A DNA stretch of 64,000 nt from NCBI RefSeq assembly GCF_002021565.1, contig NZ_MSZX01000003.1, forward strand, positions 434,027 to 498,026, in the 5' to 3' direction. Position 1 is the stretch's first letter; each line of letters begins with the position of its first letter. The notes under the pieces are model-generated. The model was not told where the DNA came from, searched no databases, and saw only the letters and a list, made by a program, of their open reading frames with translations. This stretch comes from Paenibacillus selenitireducens. Lineage in GTDB: Bacteria; Bacillota; Bacilli; Paenibacillales; Paenibacillaceae. Below, piece after piece: positions 1 through 8,584 of this stretch. The translations under genes and the position numbers were made by a program.

Positions 1-1
1 A

Positions 2-2119
2 CGCTGCGGTGAAGAGTCGACGCTTGCCGTAGCCGCGCTGCGCAGTATTGGGATTCCGGCACGCCAAGTGTATACGCCGCGTTGGGCTCATTGCGATGAT
101 AACCATGCATGGGTAGAAGCTTGGGCTGACGGTGAATGGTATTACATTGGCGCTTGCGAGCCGGAAGCACGTCTGAATCAAGGTTGGTTCAGTCCGCCGG
201 CACGACGGGCCATGCTGATCAATACGCGAATCTTCGCCAATTATCCCGGACCGGAAGATATTACGCTTGCGGATAACTGGTTCACGGAAATTAACTTGTT
301 AGAAGGATACGCACCGACACGTACGATTACGGTGGTAGTGAAAGATGAGCAGGGCAGTCCGATAAATGGAGCTGACGTTCATTTCGAACTTTATAATATG
401 GCTGAATTTTATCCGATCGCTACGCTGCCAACCAATGAGCAGGGTGAAGCGTCATTCAAAACAGGGTTCGGTGACCTCGTTATCCGTGCAGTGAAGAATG
501 GCCAGTGGGGCGAACAGAAGATCACGGTTGCTGACTGCGAACGCTTGGAATTGGTCATCAACCAATACGAACAGCCGGCAGAGAGTTGGGACTTCGATAT
601 GGTGCCGCCGCCGGAACGCGAGGGCGATGCTGCCGATGCGATCTCTGAGGAGCGCATACAGCGTCATAATGTTCGTCTCGAAGAAGGAACCAAGATTCGT
701 GCTGGCTATGAGGCGACGTTCATGGAGGAAGCTGAAGCAGCGACGCTGGCCCAAGCCGCGGGTCTTCCGACCGAGCGGGTATGGGATGTACTGCGTAAAG
801 CACGCGGCAACAGCCGTGAAATCGCTGCATTCCTTGAGGAGCGTATGCCTGAATATGGGGAGTGGCCATTGCGTTTATTGGAGAGCCTGAATGAAAAGGA
901 TCTTGTCGATACATTCCGTCCAACACTGGATGACCATCTCATAGGCTCGCTTGCACAACGTGGAGATCTTGCGGAAGATATTTTTGTTGCGTACGTGCTA
1001 TGTCCGCGCGTTCTGTATGAAATGATCGTGCCGTACAAGCAATTTTTCCAACAGGCCTTCGCGGCAGCGGAGTCTGCAGCGTTCAAATCAGATCCTGTAA
1101 AGCTCGTTCAGTTCATAGACGAGACATGGAGTATCTGGGAAGACCTTCAGAATTTGAAGGGCAAGGGAACGCCGGTAGGCACCTTCCAGTTGAAGATGGG
1201 AGACCGGAACTCGATTGATATTCTATTCGTAGCCGTCTGCCGCAGCTTAGGTATCCCGGCGCGTCTTCACCCAAGCGAACATAAGCCGCAATATATGGTG
1301 AACGGCATCTGGAAGGATGCGACGTTTACGAAGGGCATGGTTGAGCAAGTACAGCTTGCAGACAATGGTACATTGCGTTTGCTGCGGGATCTCTCCGCTT
1401 CAACGGACGCTCCGGCAGCTTCGTATGCTGAGAACTTTACGTTTGCCCGGCTAGAGAATGGGTTCTACAAAACATTGGTCTACCCGTATGGAAAATCCGA
1501 TGTATACGACGAGCCCTTCGAAGTGGAACAAGGTTCTTATCGGTTGACATCCGGTGTTCGTCTGAAAGATGGCACGGTGCAGGCGCGGTTTACGTATTTT
1601 ACGGTATCTGCGGGTGAGCTGACCGAAGTTCCATTGACCTTCCGCCAGACTACGCTGGATCTTCCAGTGCTCGGTACGGTGGATCGGAGCGGTACGCTTA
1701 CGTCGCTGGACGGAGCCGATCAGACTTTAGGTGAATTGACAGGTACACACGGTGCGTTCGTTGCTTGGCTTGAACCGGAACGGGAACCATCCAAGCATTT
1801 GATCCGCGAACTTGCGGAGCTTCAAGACGCCCTCACCGAGCTGGGCGCCCCCGTTATTCTGATTGTAGGCGATCAACAGTGGACAGCCTCCTTCGATCCG
1901 AACGGTTATCCGAAGCTGCCTGCCGGCACGAAGTTCGTCCGGGATTCCACGTATGAATTATTGCCGGGCTTTTTCTCCGAACCTCCAGCCAGTGAAGCGG
2001 GCTTCCCGCATCTTTTGGTACTGGATGGAGAGGATCAGATTCGGTATACGGCTTCTGGATACAAATTGGGTGCGAGTAAAGAAGCGTTGCAGGTGTTATC
2101 CAGTGTATGGAAATCTTAA
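2..2119 (+). CDS. Transglutaminase-like domain protein, 5' end outside window
   Basis: The reading frame is open from base 2, so the gene begins upstream of the window; an internal GTG at 68 is not the real start. The first visible residues, RCGEESTLAVAAL, followed by DDNHAWVEAW about 30 residues later, match the Cys and His regions of the transglutaminase/protease-like core. The usual third (Asp) position is replaced by the ACEPE stretch. An Ig-like or carboxypeptidase-regulatory-like segment follows (about residues 105-190 of the visible part). A second, Cys-less core-like stretch (GDRNSIDILFVAVCRSLGIPA) lies near residue 400, and the C-terminal 150 residues look thioredoxin-like. No membrane segment is visible. 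A GH18 gene starts 23 bp downstream and is probably co-transcribed. Substrate is unknown; a role in peptide or glycopeptide handling is inference. Confidence 0.8.
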   Translation, partial: RCGEESTLAVAALRSIGIPARQVYTPRWAHCDDNHAWVEAWADGEWYYIGACEPEARLNQGWFSPPARRAMLINTRIFANYPGPEDITLADNWFTEINLLEGYAPTRTITVVVKDEQGSPINGADVHFELYNMAEFYPIATLPTNEQGEASFKTGFGDLVIRAVKNGQWGEQKITVADCERLELVINQYEQPAESWDFDMVPPPEREGDAADAISEERIQRHNVRLEEGTKIRAGYEATFMEEAEAATLAQAAGLPTERVWDVLRKARGNSREIAAFLEERMPEYGEWPLRLLESLNEKDLVDTFRPTLDDHLIGSLAQRGDLAEDIFVAYVLCPRVLYEMIVPYKQFFQQAFAAAESAAFKSDPVKLVQFIDETWSIWEDLQNLKGKGTPVGTFQLKMGDRNSIDILFVAVCRSLGIPARLHPSEHKPQYMVNGIWKDATFTKGMVEQVQLADNGTLRLLRDLSASTDAPAASYAENFTFARLENGFYKTLVYPYGKSDVYDEPFEVEQGSYRLTSGVRLKDGTVQARFTYFTVSAGELTEVPLTFRQTTLDLPVLGTVDRSGTLTSLDGADQTLGELTGTHGAFVAWLEPEREPSKHLIRELAELQDALTELGAPVILIVGDQQWTASFDPNGYPKLPAGTKFVRDSTYELLPGFFSEPPASEAGFPHLLVLDGEDQIRYTASGYKLGASKEALQVLSSVWKS

Positions 2120-2142
2120 ACGGATTGGAGTGAGATCAATCG

Positions 2143-3177
2143 ATGGAACAACAATATATTGTGGCTGGTTATTGTGTCGATACTAAGCTTCCTGAATTGA
2201 CGCGGGAGGACTTGCAGAAACTAACCCATTTGAATTTGGCTTTCGGGCATGTGCGTGAGGATCAAATCCGCACGGAACATATGCAGCATATGGAGTTATT
2301 GCGGGAGATTAAAGCAAACCATCCCGCACTACATCTTATCCTATCGGTAGGTGGATGGAGCGCAGGAGGCTTCTCGGAGGCAGCATCTACCGAAGTGGGA
2401 AGACAGCGTATGGCTGAATCGGCCGTTCGTGCATTAACGGAATACCCGCTCGACGGCATCGATCTCGATTGGGAGTATCCATGTTATGGCGAAGCAGACA
2501 TTCACTCAAGCCCGGACGATAAGAAGAACTTCACGCTGCTTCTGAAGACGATCCGCGAAGCATTGGATCGCAAAGGCGCGCAGGATAACAAGCACTACTT
2601 GCTAACGATTGCCGCAGGAGCGGATCAATATTATATCGATGGTACCGAGATGGACCAAGTCCAGCAGTATTTGGATTTCATCCAGTTGATGACATATGAC
2701 ATGCGCGGCGGGTTCCAGGTTCTGACGGGGCATCATACGAATCTGTACACACCAACCGGTGATTTATTCCGGATCAGTACGGAAGCATCGGTGAATCTAT
2801 TCATGCGGGCAGGCGTCCCCCGCGAGAAAATCGTGATCGGGGCGGCCTTTTACTCCCGGGTATGGCATCAAGTGCCTGACCGTAACCATGGCCTCCATCA
2901 AATGGCAGGGACAACGGGCGGGTATGGTCCTGATTTTACGACGCTTACCGCAGAATATATTAATAAGAACGGATACACAAGATACTGGGATGAGGAAGCT
3001 CGCGCGCCTTATCTGTTCAACGGTCAAAGTCTCATCTCCTATGATGACGAAGAGTCTATTCATCACAAATGCAGCTATGTGAAGGATCAGCAATTAGCTG
3101 GCGTGATGTTCTGGGAGTACAGCTGCGATACAACGCATCGTTTGCTCGGAGCGATCTATAACGGATTAAAAGGTTAA
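2143..3177 (+). CDS. Glycoside hydrolase family 18 (chitinase-like), cytoplasmic
   Basis: This 344-residue protein carries both GH18 signatures: LSVGG near residue 67 (the SxGG strand) and DGIDLDWE at 104-111, where E111 is the expected catalytic acid. QLMTYDM and the late MFWEYSCD stretch fit strands 6 and 8 of the GH18 barrel. There is no signal peptide, so it probably acts in the cytoplasm on imported chito-oligosaccharides or N-glycan fragments. The start is backed by GGAGTGAG upstream. It follows the transglutaminase-like gene by 23 bp and ends at a strong terminator, making it the last gene of that unit. The family is certain; the exact substrate is not visible. Confidence 0.9.
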   Translation: MEQQYIVAGYCVDTKLPELTREDLQKLTHLNLAFGHVREDQIRTEHMQHMELLREIKANHPALHLILSVGGWSAGGFSEAASTEVGRQRMAESAVRALTEYPLDGIDLDWEYPCYGEADIHSSPDDKKNFTLLLKTIREALDRKGAQDNKHYLLTIAAGADQYYIDGTEMDQVQQYLDFIQLMTYDMRGGFQVLTGHHTNLYTPTGDLFRISTEASVNLFMRAGVPREKIVIGAAFYSRVWHQVPDRNHGLHQMAGTTGGYGPDFTTLTAEYINKNGYTRYWDEEARAPYLFNGQSLISYDDEESIHHKCSYVKDQQLAGVMFWEYSCDTTHRLLGAIYNGLKG

Positions 3178-3213
3178 CTCGAATCTAGGAAATAGAACTC
3201 ATAGATATGTATC

Positions 3214-3277
3214 AAAAACACCCTGCAGGGTCGGGATAGGTAGTAAATCTACCATTCTGCCCTGCAGGGTGTTTTTT
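3214..3277 (+). terminator. Rho-independent terminator after the GH18 gene
   Basis: A long hairpin has outer arms ACACCCTGCAGGG and CCCTGCAGGGTGT and a nested inner stem GGTAG/CTACC, followed by TTTTTT. It separates the GH18 unit from the GntR gene. Confidence 0.9.
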
Positions 3278-3361
3278 GGCATGAAATAATTAGTTCTTGC
3301 CTCGATGTGTCGCCTATGTTATTTTTAAATGACCAATCATCCTATGTTTGGAGGTATGAAT

Positions 3362-4033
3362 TTGAAATTACAAAAGGCAACACGTGTAACCCTAACGGAA
3401 CAGATCGCTGCTCAGTTGGACCAACTGATTCAATCCGGTGAATGGGCTGTGGGACAGCGGATCCCCGCAGAGCCTGAATTGGTAGAACAATTGGGCGTGA
3501 GTCGCAACACGGTGCGGGAAGCAGTCAAGGCGCTTATCCATGCGGGATTATTAGAAGCCCGGCAAGGCGATGGCACGTATGTGTGCTCGAAGAGCGATTT
3601 GGGCGCGGCGCTGAACCGTCGGTTCAAGAAGTCTGACTTAATGGAAATATTGGAGGTCAGGTATGCCCTCGAGCGAGAAGCTGTCCGGTTGGCTGCAGAG
3701 CGCAGAACAGAGGAGGACATTGAATATCTCCAACAATGTTTGATGAATCATAAGGATGCGGGTGGGAAACCCGAATACGTTGAAGTTGATTTGGAGCTGC
3801 ATAAAGCGATTGTTCAAGCAACGCATAACAGCATTCTGATTGATCTCTATGAGCATATGACCGAAACGGTGAAGGCCACCATCCACCCGGCAAGCGAGCT
3901 TCAGCATCAGCATGATGAGATTCATGCTGATTTAGTGAAATATATCGTAGAACAGAACGTTGATGCGGCTGTGGATACGGTTCACCGCTTAATTCAACTA
4001 TCGATGAGTGACATTCAGATGCACTTGATGTAA
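3362..4033 (+). CDS. GntR/FadR-family transcriptional regulator
   Basis: The N-terminal 70 residues form a winged helix of GntR type (EQIAAQLDQLIQSGEW, then GVSRNTVREAVKALIHAG and ARQGDGTYV). The C-terminal 140 residues are the all-helical FCD effector-binding domain of the FadR subfamily (EILEVRYALEREAVRLAA, ELHKAIVQATHN). I chose the TTG at 3362 because GGAGG at 3350-3354 lies 7 bp upstream of it; the in-frame ATG at 3356 is only 1 bp from that site and the ATG at 3329 has no ribosome binding site. A transporter gene begins 13 bp downstream, so the regulator most likely controls its own operon in response to a small carboxylate or similar ligand (inference). Confidence 0.88.
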   Translation: MKLQKATRVTLTEQIAAQLDQLIQSGEWAVGQRIPAEPELVEQLGVSRNTVREAVKALIHAGLLEARQGDGTYVCSKSDLGAALNRRFKKSDLMEILEVRYALEREAVRLAAERRTEEDIEYLQQCLMNHKDAGGKPEYVEVDLELHKAIVQATHNSILIDLYEHMTETVKATIHPASELQHQHDEIHADLVKYIVEQNVDAAVDTVHRLIQLSMSDIQMHLM

Positions 4034-4046
4034 GGAGTAAGGAAAC

Positions 4047-5285
4047 ATGAAGAAACAAGGAACAAGAAATTTAGTTGTATTATTTATAGGCATCATGCTG
4101 ATTGCAGCCAATTTGCGAGCGCCTATTACAGGTTTAGGCCCGCTGGTCGGGATGATTCGTGAAGATACGGGCTTATCTGGTACCGTAATTGGGTTGTTGA
4201 CCACACTTACTTTGTTAGCTTTTGCTGTGCTATCTCCCTTAGTGCCTAAGATTTCGCAGCGTATTGGTATGGAACGAACGATTTTTTTAAGTCTGATTGT
4301 CCTCACGATCGGCATTCTGATCCGGTACATGGCTTCGGTAACGACGCTATTCGTCGGAACAGCCCTCTTGGGACTCGCGATTGCTGTTGGGAATGTATTG
4401 GTTCCCACCTTGATTAAGCGAGATTTCCCGGATCGAGTTGGTCTCATGACCGGGGTCTACTCCTCCTTCATGAACTTATGGGCAGCCGTAGCCTCCGGGA
4501 TCGCCATTCCGCTTGCAGACAATGCAGGATTAGGGTGGCACGGTGCTTTAGCGGTTTGGGCCGTGCTTGCCGTCATTGCTATGTTCATCTGGCTGCCTCA
4601 ATTACGCCATTCAACCGCCGCTGCATCAGGGGCGCGCAAGGCCCATCAGAAAATCAATCTTTGGCATTCCAGATTGGCTTGGTGCGTGACGCTATTTATG
4701 GGATTCCAGTCTTTCCTCTTCTATGTCAATATCACATGGCTGCCGGAAATTATGCATGCGCAGGGTATGAGTATTACGACGGCTGGATGGATGATGTCGC
4801 TGCTACAAATGGTGAGTCTTCCGGCTTCCTTGTTCACGCCTATCATTGCAAGCCGAATGCGCAGCCAACGTCTGCTCGTAGCGCTTGTCGTATCGGGTTT
4901 TGGTATCGGGTACGCAACATTAATTATTGGAGGATCGGTGCTCACGGCAATCGGGGTCTCCTTGATTGGGATTGCGGGCGGCGCTGGATTCAGCCTAGCG
5001 GTGATGTTCTTTGCGCTTCGTACGCGGACGGTACAGCAAGCCGCTGAAATGTCCGGTATGGCACAATCTATTGGGTATTTAATTGCAGCCGTAGGACCGA
5101 TGTTATTCGGATTGCTTCATGATATGACGAATAGCTGGACGGTCTCCTACATTTCTCTGTTTGTTACGTTATTTCTATTTACGATATTTGGTCTTGGAGC
5201 GGGAAAGGACGACTATGTCGTGCCTTATGAACGCGCGCAAGACACAGCAGAACCGACGATTCGTCCAGAAAAGACACCTTCCTAA
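4047..5285 (+). CDS. MFS transporter, CynX/NimT family
   Basis: This 412-residue integral membrane protein has about 12 hydrophobic segments. The opening NLRAPITGLGPLVGMI is the hallmark of the CynX/NimT (cyanate and 2-nitroimidazole transporter) branch of the major facilitator superfamily; other family stretches are LIKRDFPDRVGLMTGVYSS and the late MSGMAQSIGYLIAA. The start follows TAAGGAG. It sits directly behind the FadR-type regulator and the operon ends at the hairpin at 5306-5345. Substrate cannot be read from sequence; export or uptake of a small organic anion is the family-level guess. Confidence 0.88.
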   Translation: MKKQGTRNLVVLFIGIMLIAANLRAPITGLGPLVGMIREDTGLSGTVIGLLTTLTLLAFAVLSPLVPKISQRIGMERTIFLSLIVLTIGILIRYMASVTTLFVGTALLGLAIAVGNVLVPTLIKRDFPDRVGLMTGVYSSFMNLWAAVASGIAIPLADNAGLGWHGALAVWAVLAVIAMFIWLPQLRHSTAAASGARKAHQKINLWHSRLAWCVTLFMGFQSFLFYVNITWLPEIMHAQGMSITTAGWMMSLLQMVSLPASLFTPIIASRMRSQRLLVALVVSGFGIGYATLIIGGSVLTAIGVSLIGIAGGAGFSLAVMFFALRTRTVQQAAEMSGMAQSIGYLIAAVGPMLFGLLHDMTNSWTVSYISLFVTLFLFTIFGLGAGKDDYVVPYERAQDTAEPTIRPEKTPS

Positions 5286-5305
5286 GGTGACTTCAAGCTG
5301 CCGAT

Positions 5306-5345
5306 ACCAGTCAAAACACGAAAATAACGTGTTAGACTGGTTTTT
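5306..5345 (+). terminator. Terminator after the CynX-type gene
   Basis: Arms ACCAGTC-AAAACACG and CGTGTT-A-GACTGGT form a hairpin followed by TTTTT. It lies between convergent genes and may serve both, though the downstream T-run is on the plus side. Confidence 0.85.
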
Positions 5346-5353
5346 GCTGCTTA

Positions 5354-5785
5354 TTAACATCGTCCCTCTTCTTCTGCCTTACTCTTCTGTTCATTTAGCA
5401 TGTTGAAGTAGAACGCTCTTTTCTCAAGTGCGATCCCCTTCACAGCTTCCAACTGCTTCATCCGTTGGTCCAACTCGTCGATGTGCTGGTCTAAAATCTC
5501 GATCCGTTTATGCAACGTATCGTCGATATCGAAATCGGCCTCACGCTGCGCTGTAAGCAGGCAGCCGTCTTTCGTAAAATTCGAGATATCCTCTAGCTTC
5601 ATTCCCGTCTGCTTCAGACCGTGAATAAACCGGATAAACCGTAAATCCGCGTCGTCGTATTGTCGGATTCCGGCTTCCTTCCCGTGCTGGCGCCGGGGTC
5701 TCGGCAGCAGTCCGATTTTCTCGTAATAACGAAGCGTAAAAGCTGTTATACCCGACAGTTTCGCGATTTCGCCGATCGTGTACAT
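5354..5785 (-). CDS. MerR-family transcriptional regulator
   Basis: A 143-residue protein opens with the MerR winged helix (MYTIGEIAKLSGITAFTLRY, then YEKIGLLPRPRR and IRQYDDADLRFIRFI). It ends in a long coiled coil (about residues 85-130: KRIEILDQHIDELDQRMKQ). The C-terminal part lacks a metal-binding Cys cluster; the single Cys (in DGCLLT) lies between the DNA-binding domain and the coil. This resembles the AdhR/NmlR branch that senses electrophiles or aldehydes (inference). It is the second gene of a unit with the quinone oxidoreductase 25 bp upstream, and the promoter of that unit has the stretched spacer typical of MerR control. Confidence 0.9.
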   Translation of the reverse strand: MYTIGEIAKLSGITAFTLRYYEKIGLLPRPRRQHGKEAGIRQYDDADLRFIRFIHGLKQTGMKLEDISNFTKDGCLLTAQREADFDIDDTLHKRIEILDQHIDELDQRMKQLEAVKGIALEKRAFYFNMLNEQKSKAEEEGRC

Positions 5786-5810
5786 ATCGCATCACCGCCT
5801 TTATTTATGA

Positions 5811-6821
5811 TTAACTTGTGATAAGAACGATTTTACCAGCAATTTGAGACGTTTCAAGCAGCTTATGCGCCCGCGCTGCTTCACGCAGCGGAATCCGTGC
5901 AGCGATAATCGGATTGATTTGTCCCTCGGCAAGCAGGTCGAACACGCGTGCCAAATCCTCGCGGAACCATTCCGGCCGCTCTTTTCTCAACATTGTGGAG
6001 GAATACAGGTAAGCGGGATTGCCCTCGGGGGTCATTTTTTTGGTAGCAAGGTTCGTCCAGTCGTTGACCCAACCGCCGGAGTCAGTCTGCCCGAGAACTG
6101 AGGTGTATCCGTAGCCAACGAAGCGTCCACCCGTACCCAGTGTTCGGAATGACCGCTCCCAGTTGTTTCCGCCAATCGGATCAAATACGGCGTCCATGCC
6201 TTCCGGCGCCATTCCGCGCACAATTTCAACAAAATCCTCTGTTCTGTAGTCGATCGGCACCGCTCCATATCGGGTGACGACGTCGTGTTTGGCAGCCGAA
6301 GCGGTACCAAACATTTCAACGCCCGCTAGCCGGCCAAGCTCAAGCAGTGCGGTGCCCGTCCCTCCGCTTGCGCCATGAATCAAAATACGGTCCCCTGCGG
6401 AAACGCCCGCGAGTCGATGCAACATTTGATAAGCCGTGACATAATTCAGAATGATCGCCGTTGCTGCCGCGGCGTCAATTTGCGCTGGTACCGGGTATAG
6501 CTCGTCGAATTTCGCATAAACATAGGCCGCGTAACCTCCAGTACCGTTGTAAAAAACAGCGACTCTGTCGCCTTTCTGGACATGCAGCACGTCCTCTCCG
6601 AGATCATCGACAATGCCAACCGCATCGTATCCCGGTGTAAAAGGTGTAGGCGGTGAGCCGGGATATTTGCCCTCTCTTCGCATAATATCGGCAAGCGCAA
6701 CTCCGGCGCTTTGCACACGGACTCGAACCTCGTCCCGCAGTGGCTGGCGCAGCGGCTCCTCTACGATTTTCAATGTTTCCGGCCCACCATATTCTGTTAC
6801 AATCACACGTACGTTCATCAT
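5811..6821 (-). CDS. NADPH:quinone oxidoreductase-like MDR enzyme
   Basis: This 336-residue protein is a medium-chain dehydrogenase/reductase of the zinc-free quinone oxidoreductase type. The N-terminal GroES-like fold is visible (VRVRVQSAGVALADIMRREG), and the Rossmann fold carries ILIHGASGGTGTALLELGRL as its NADPH-binding loop. Zinc-binding Cys residues are absent. Two consecutive ATG codons are possible starts (6821 or 6818); GAGGAG lies just upstream. It likely reduces quinones or enals with NADPH. Transcription runs into the MerR gene, and a MerR-type promoter lies 40-70 bp upstream, suggesting induction by reactive carbonyls or quinones (inference). Confidence 0.9.
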   Translation of the reverse strand: MMNVRVIVTEYGGPETLKIVEEPLRQPLRDEVRVRVQSAGVALADIMRREGKYPGSPPTPFTPGYDAVGIVDDLGEDVLHVQKGDRVAVFYNGTGGYAAYVYAKFDELYPVPAQIDAAAATAIILNYVTAYQMLHRLAGVSAGDRILIHGASGGTGTALLELGRLAGVEMFGTASAAKHDVVTRYGAVPIDYRTEDFVEIVRGMAPEGMDAVFDPIGGNNWERSFRTLGTGGRFVGYGYTSVLGQTDSGGWVNDWTNLATKKMTPEGNPAYLYSSTMLRKERPEWFREDLARVFDLLAEGQINPIIAARIPLREAARAHKLLETSQIAGKIVLITS

Positions 6822-6861
6822 TTTGCATCTCTCCTCGATCCAGAATTAGTAGATGCCTTGT

Positions 6862-6892
6862 ATTGTAGGGGTTTGAGTTTACTCTAAGTCAA
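6862..6892 (-). promoter_or_regulatory. MerR-type promoter with 19-bp spacer
   Basis: Read on the minus strand, TTGACT (6887-6892) and TACAAT (6862-6867) are separated by 19 bp instead of 17. The spacer contains the dyad GAGTAAACTC. Overlong spacers with a central dyad are the established hallmark of MerR-activated promoters. It faces the quinone oxidoreductase and MerR genes. Confidence 0.85.
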
Positions 6893-6972
6893 GAGAATAT
6901 ACCTAAAATTTATATAAACAGGCTTTAATTCGTAGTCGGTCACGTAAGATGAGGAGAAAAGGAGGATGGTTG

Positions 6973-7434
6973 ATGAGTTGGCTGCAGCTGTTAGTTCTGG
7001 TACACGTATTATCTGCGATTATCGGTATTGGACCAACGTACTTCGGACATGTGCTGATGCGTCGCAATCAGACGGTTGCCGAATATCGGTCTGCGCTTCA
7101 AATCACGAAATATCTGGATTTTTTTCCGAAAATCGGCGGGTCCATCGCAGTCTTAAGCGGCTTGTGGTTATTCTTCGCTGGTTCGTACGGAACTTTCACA
7201 CAGCTATGGTTGCTGGGATCACTCATTCTATTTGTGTTGATCCAGATCATCGTGCTTGGTTTCATAACCCCTGCTATGGGCAAATTGAGACAATGGCTCT
7301 TAATCCCCGCGAATGAGCGGCTACAGCGATTCCCGGCTGAACAGCAGCACACCGTGAATAGGATCAATAACCTTTTCTATGCTGCCTCTACACTAGGAGT
7401 GATCTTGTTTATCTTTATGATTATGAAACCGTAG
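6973..7434 (+). CDS. DUF2269-like integral membrane protein
   Basis: The product has 153 residues and about four membrane helices (roughly 3-25, 48-68, 76-98 and 132-152). It begins MSWLQLLVLVHVLSAIIGIG; an N-terminal His in the first helix and a short cytoplasmic loop with many charges are typical of the small DUF2269/YjbA-like membrane proteins. The ATG at 6973 is 7 bp behind AAAAGGAGG, which is why the upstream in-frame ATG at 6949 is not used here. It stands alone between a divergent gene and a terminator. Function unknown. Confidence 0.75.
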   Translation: MSWLQLLVLVHVLSAIIGIGPTYFGHVLMRRNQTVAEYRSALQITKYLDFFPKIGGSIAVLSGLWLFFAGSYGTFTQLWLLGSLILFVLIQIIVLGFITPAMGKLRQWLLIPANERLQRFPAEQQHTVNRINNLFYAASTLGVILFIFMIMKP

Positions 7435-7472
7435 CAGGAGAAGACAGCTTGCAAGGAAATCGAACATGGTTG

Positions 7473-7500
7473 GCCTCGGTCTCTAGACCGAGGTCTTTTT
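7473..7500 (+). terminator. Terminator after the DUF2269-like gene
   Basis: Perfect 9-bp arms CCTCGGTCT and AGACCGAGG with a 2-nt loop are followed by TCTTTTT. Confidence 0.9.
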
Positions 7501-7596
7501 CCTTTTACAGCCCGATTCTATTCCTGCGGAATGGTTTGTACAATAGAAGTAATTGGATGATAGATAACGATACGATAGAATGGGACGGGATGTTGT

Positions 7597-8106
7597 ATGA
7601 TGCAGTGGATGCACCCTTTTATGCGATTTGTGACGAGTCGGTTCGGACATGGCGGTGAGGTAGATTATCAATGGCCTTCTCCACAACTGCCGGTAATCAG
7701 CATACGCAGTAGTATGGGAGAATATCGCGGCGGTCACCGACCGTCGCCGAAAGTCGCGATTGGCCTCATCGCTGTGGGCGATATCGCGGTAGGTTTAATT
7801 TCAATTGGGGCGATAAGTTTAGGCGTGCTTTCATTCGGGGCCGTAGCGCTTGGGGTGTGGCTTGCGTTAGGGGCGGTCGCCATCAGCGGATCATTCGCCG
7901 CGGGTGCCGTGGCTGCTTCCTGGTTATCCGTAGGTGCTGTGGCTATCGGGGAGTGGGCTTTGGGTGCGGTAGCCATTGCCGAGACAGCGCTCGGGGTCGT
8001 AAGTATTGGAGAGTGGGCCTACGGCGTGGTCGCGATTGGGGCACACGGCTTCGGATTAATCCCCATTATTGGCGATTTGTTTAAGTGGTTTGGAGATTTG
8101 TTTTAG
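7597..8106 (+). CDS. Hydrophobic glycine-pentapeptide repeat protein
   Basis: A 169-residue protein. After a 50-residue polar N-terminal part it consists of about 19-20 units with Gly every fifth (occasionally sixth) residue, such as LIAVG, DIAVG, LISIG, AISLG, AVALG, VVSIG and EWAYG, up to a short amphipathic end (GDLFKWFGDLF). Regular 5-residue periodicity with small and branched residues suggests a beta-solenoid comparable in geometry to pentapeptide-repeat proteins, or a membrane-embedded version of one; this is inference. Two ATG codons overlap at 7597/7600, with only a weak GACGGGA ribosome binding site. The next gene, an IsdG-like enzyme, is 95 bp downstream. I do not recognise a named function. 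Confidence 0.7.
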   Translation: MMQWMHPFMRFVTSRFGHGGEVDYQWPSPQLPVISIRSSMGEYRGGHRPSPKVAIGLIAVGDIAVGLISIGAISLGVLSFGAVALGVWLALGAVAISGSFAAGAVAASWLSVGAVAIGEWALGAVAIAETALGVVSIGEWAYGVVAIGAHGFGLIPIIGDLFKWFGDLF

Positions 8107-8201
8107 CGGTGTGCATTTCGTTATAATGGAGTGGACAGGAAAATCTGTCCATTGAACTTATACACGGATGATTCCTAAGGGTCCGTAGCGGAGGCGATAA
8201 G

Positions 8202-8510
8202 ATGTTAGTTGTAACCAATACGATTCGCATTAAAGCAGGCTTTGGCAGTCAGGTCGCAGAACGATTCGCGCAAGCGAAAGGCGTTCAGGCGATGCCGGGT
8301 TTTGTACGGATGGAAGCATGGCTTGGACAAGGGCAAGAAGGCGAAGAAGAACTGAAAGTGTGTACAGTATGGGAGAACGAAGAGGCATTCAAGAACTGGA
8401 CATCCAGTGATACCTTCCGTGAATCTCATCGCGGTGCGGGTGACAGCAAAGAATATATGCTAGGTGCTTCGCTTAATAAATATCAACTGGTGGTTAGCCA
8501 TAGCGCGTAA
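8202..8510 (+). CDS. IsdG/HmoA-like heme-degrading monooxygenase
   Basis: A 102-residue antibiotic-biosynthesis-monooxygenase fold protein. Asn6, Trp66 and His76 line up with the Asn-Trp-His triad of IsdG-type heme oxygenases (N7, W67, H77 in staphylococcal IsdG), and the NWTSSDTFRESH stretch is typical. These enzymes open the heme macrocycle in the cytoplasm to release iron. It is monocistronic, behind a plausible ribosome binding site (GCGGAGGCG) and before a hairpin. No Fur box was spotted directly upstream, although the siderophore operon elsewhere in the window has one. Confidence 0.85.
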   Translation: MLVVTNTIRIKAGFGSQVAERFAQAKGVQAMPGFVRMEAWLGQGQEGEEELKVCTVWENEEAFKNWTSSDTFRESHRGAGDSKEYMLGASLNKYQLVVSHSA

Positions 8511-8536
8511 GCTTGGCACCCATCGCAACTCAGCAG

Positions 8537-8584
8537 AAAGCGTGTCTTCTCGATGAAACAACATGGGGAGGGCACGCTTTTTCT
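8537..8584. terminator. Terminator between convergent genes
   Basis: AAAGCGTG and CACGCTTT arms around a partly paired centre are followed by TTTTT on the plus strand; the mirrored A-run allows use from both sides. It ends the heme monooxygenase gene and touches the stop codon of lipL. Confidence 0.75.

Noticed and set aside
4478-5047. 189-codon frame inside the CynX-type transporter
   Set aside because: Out-of-frame shadow of a clearly recognisable membrane protein; no start signals.
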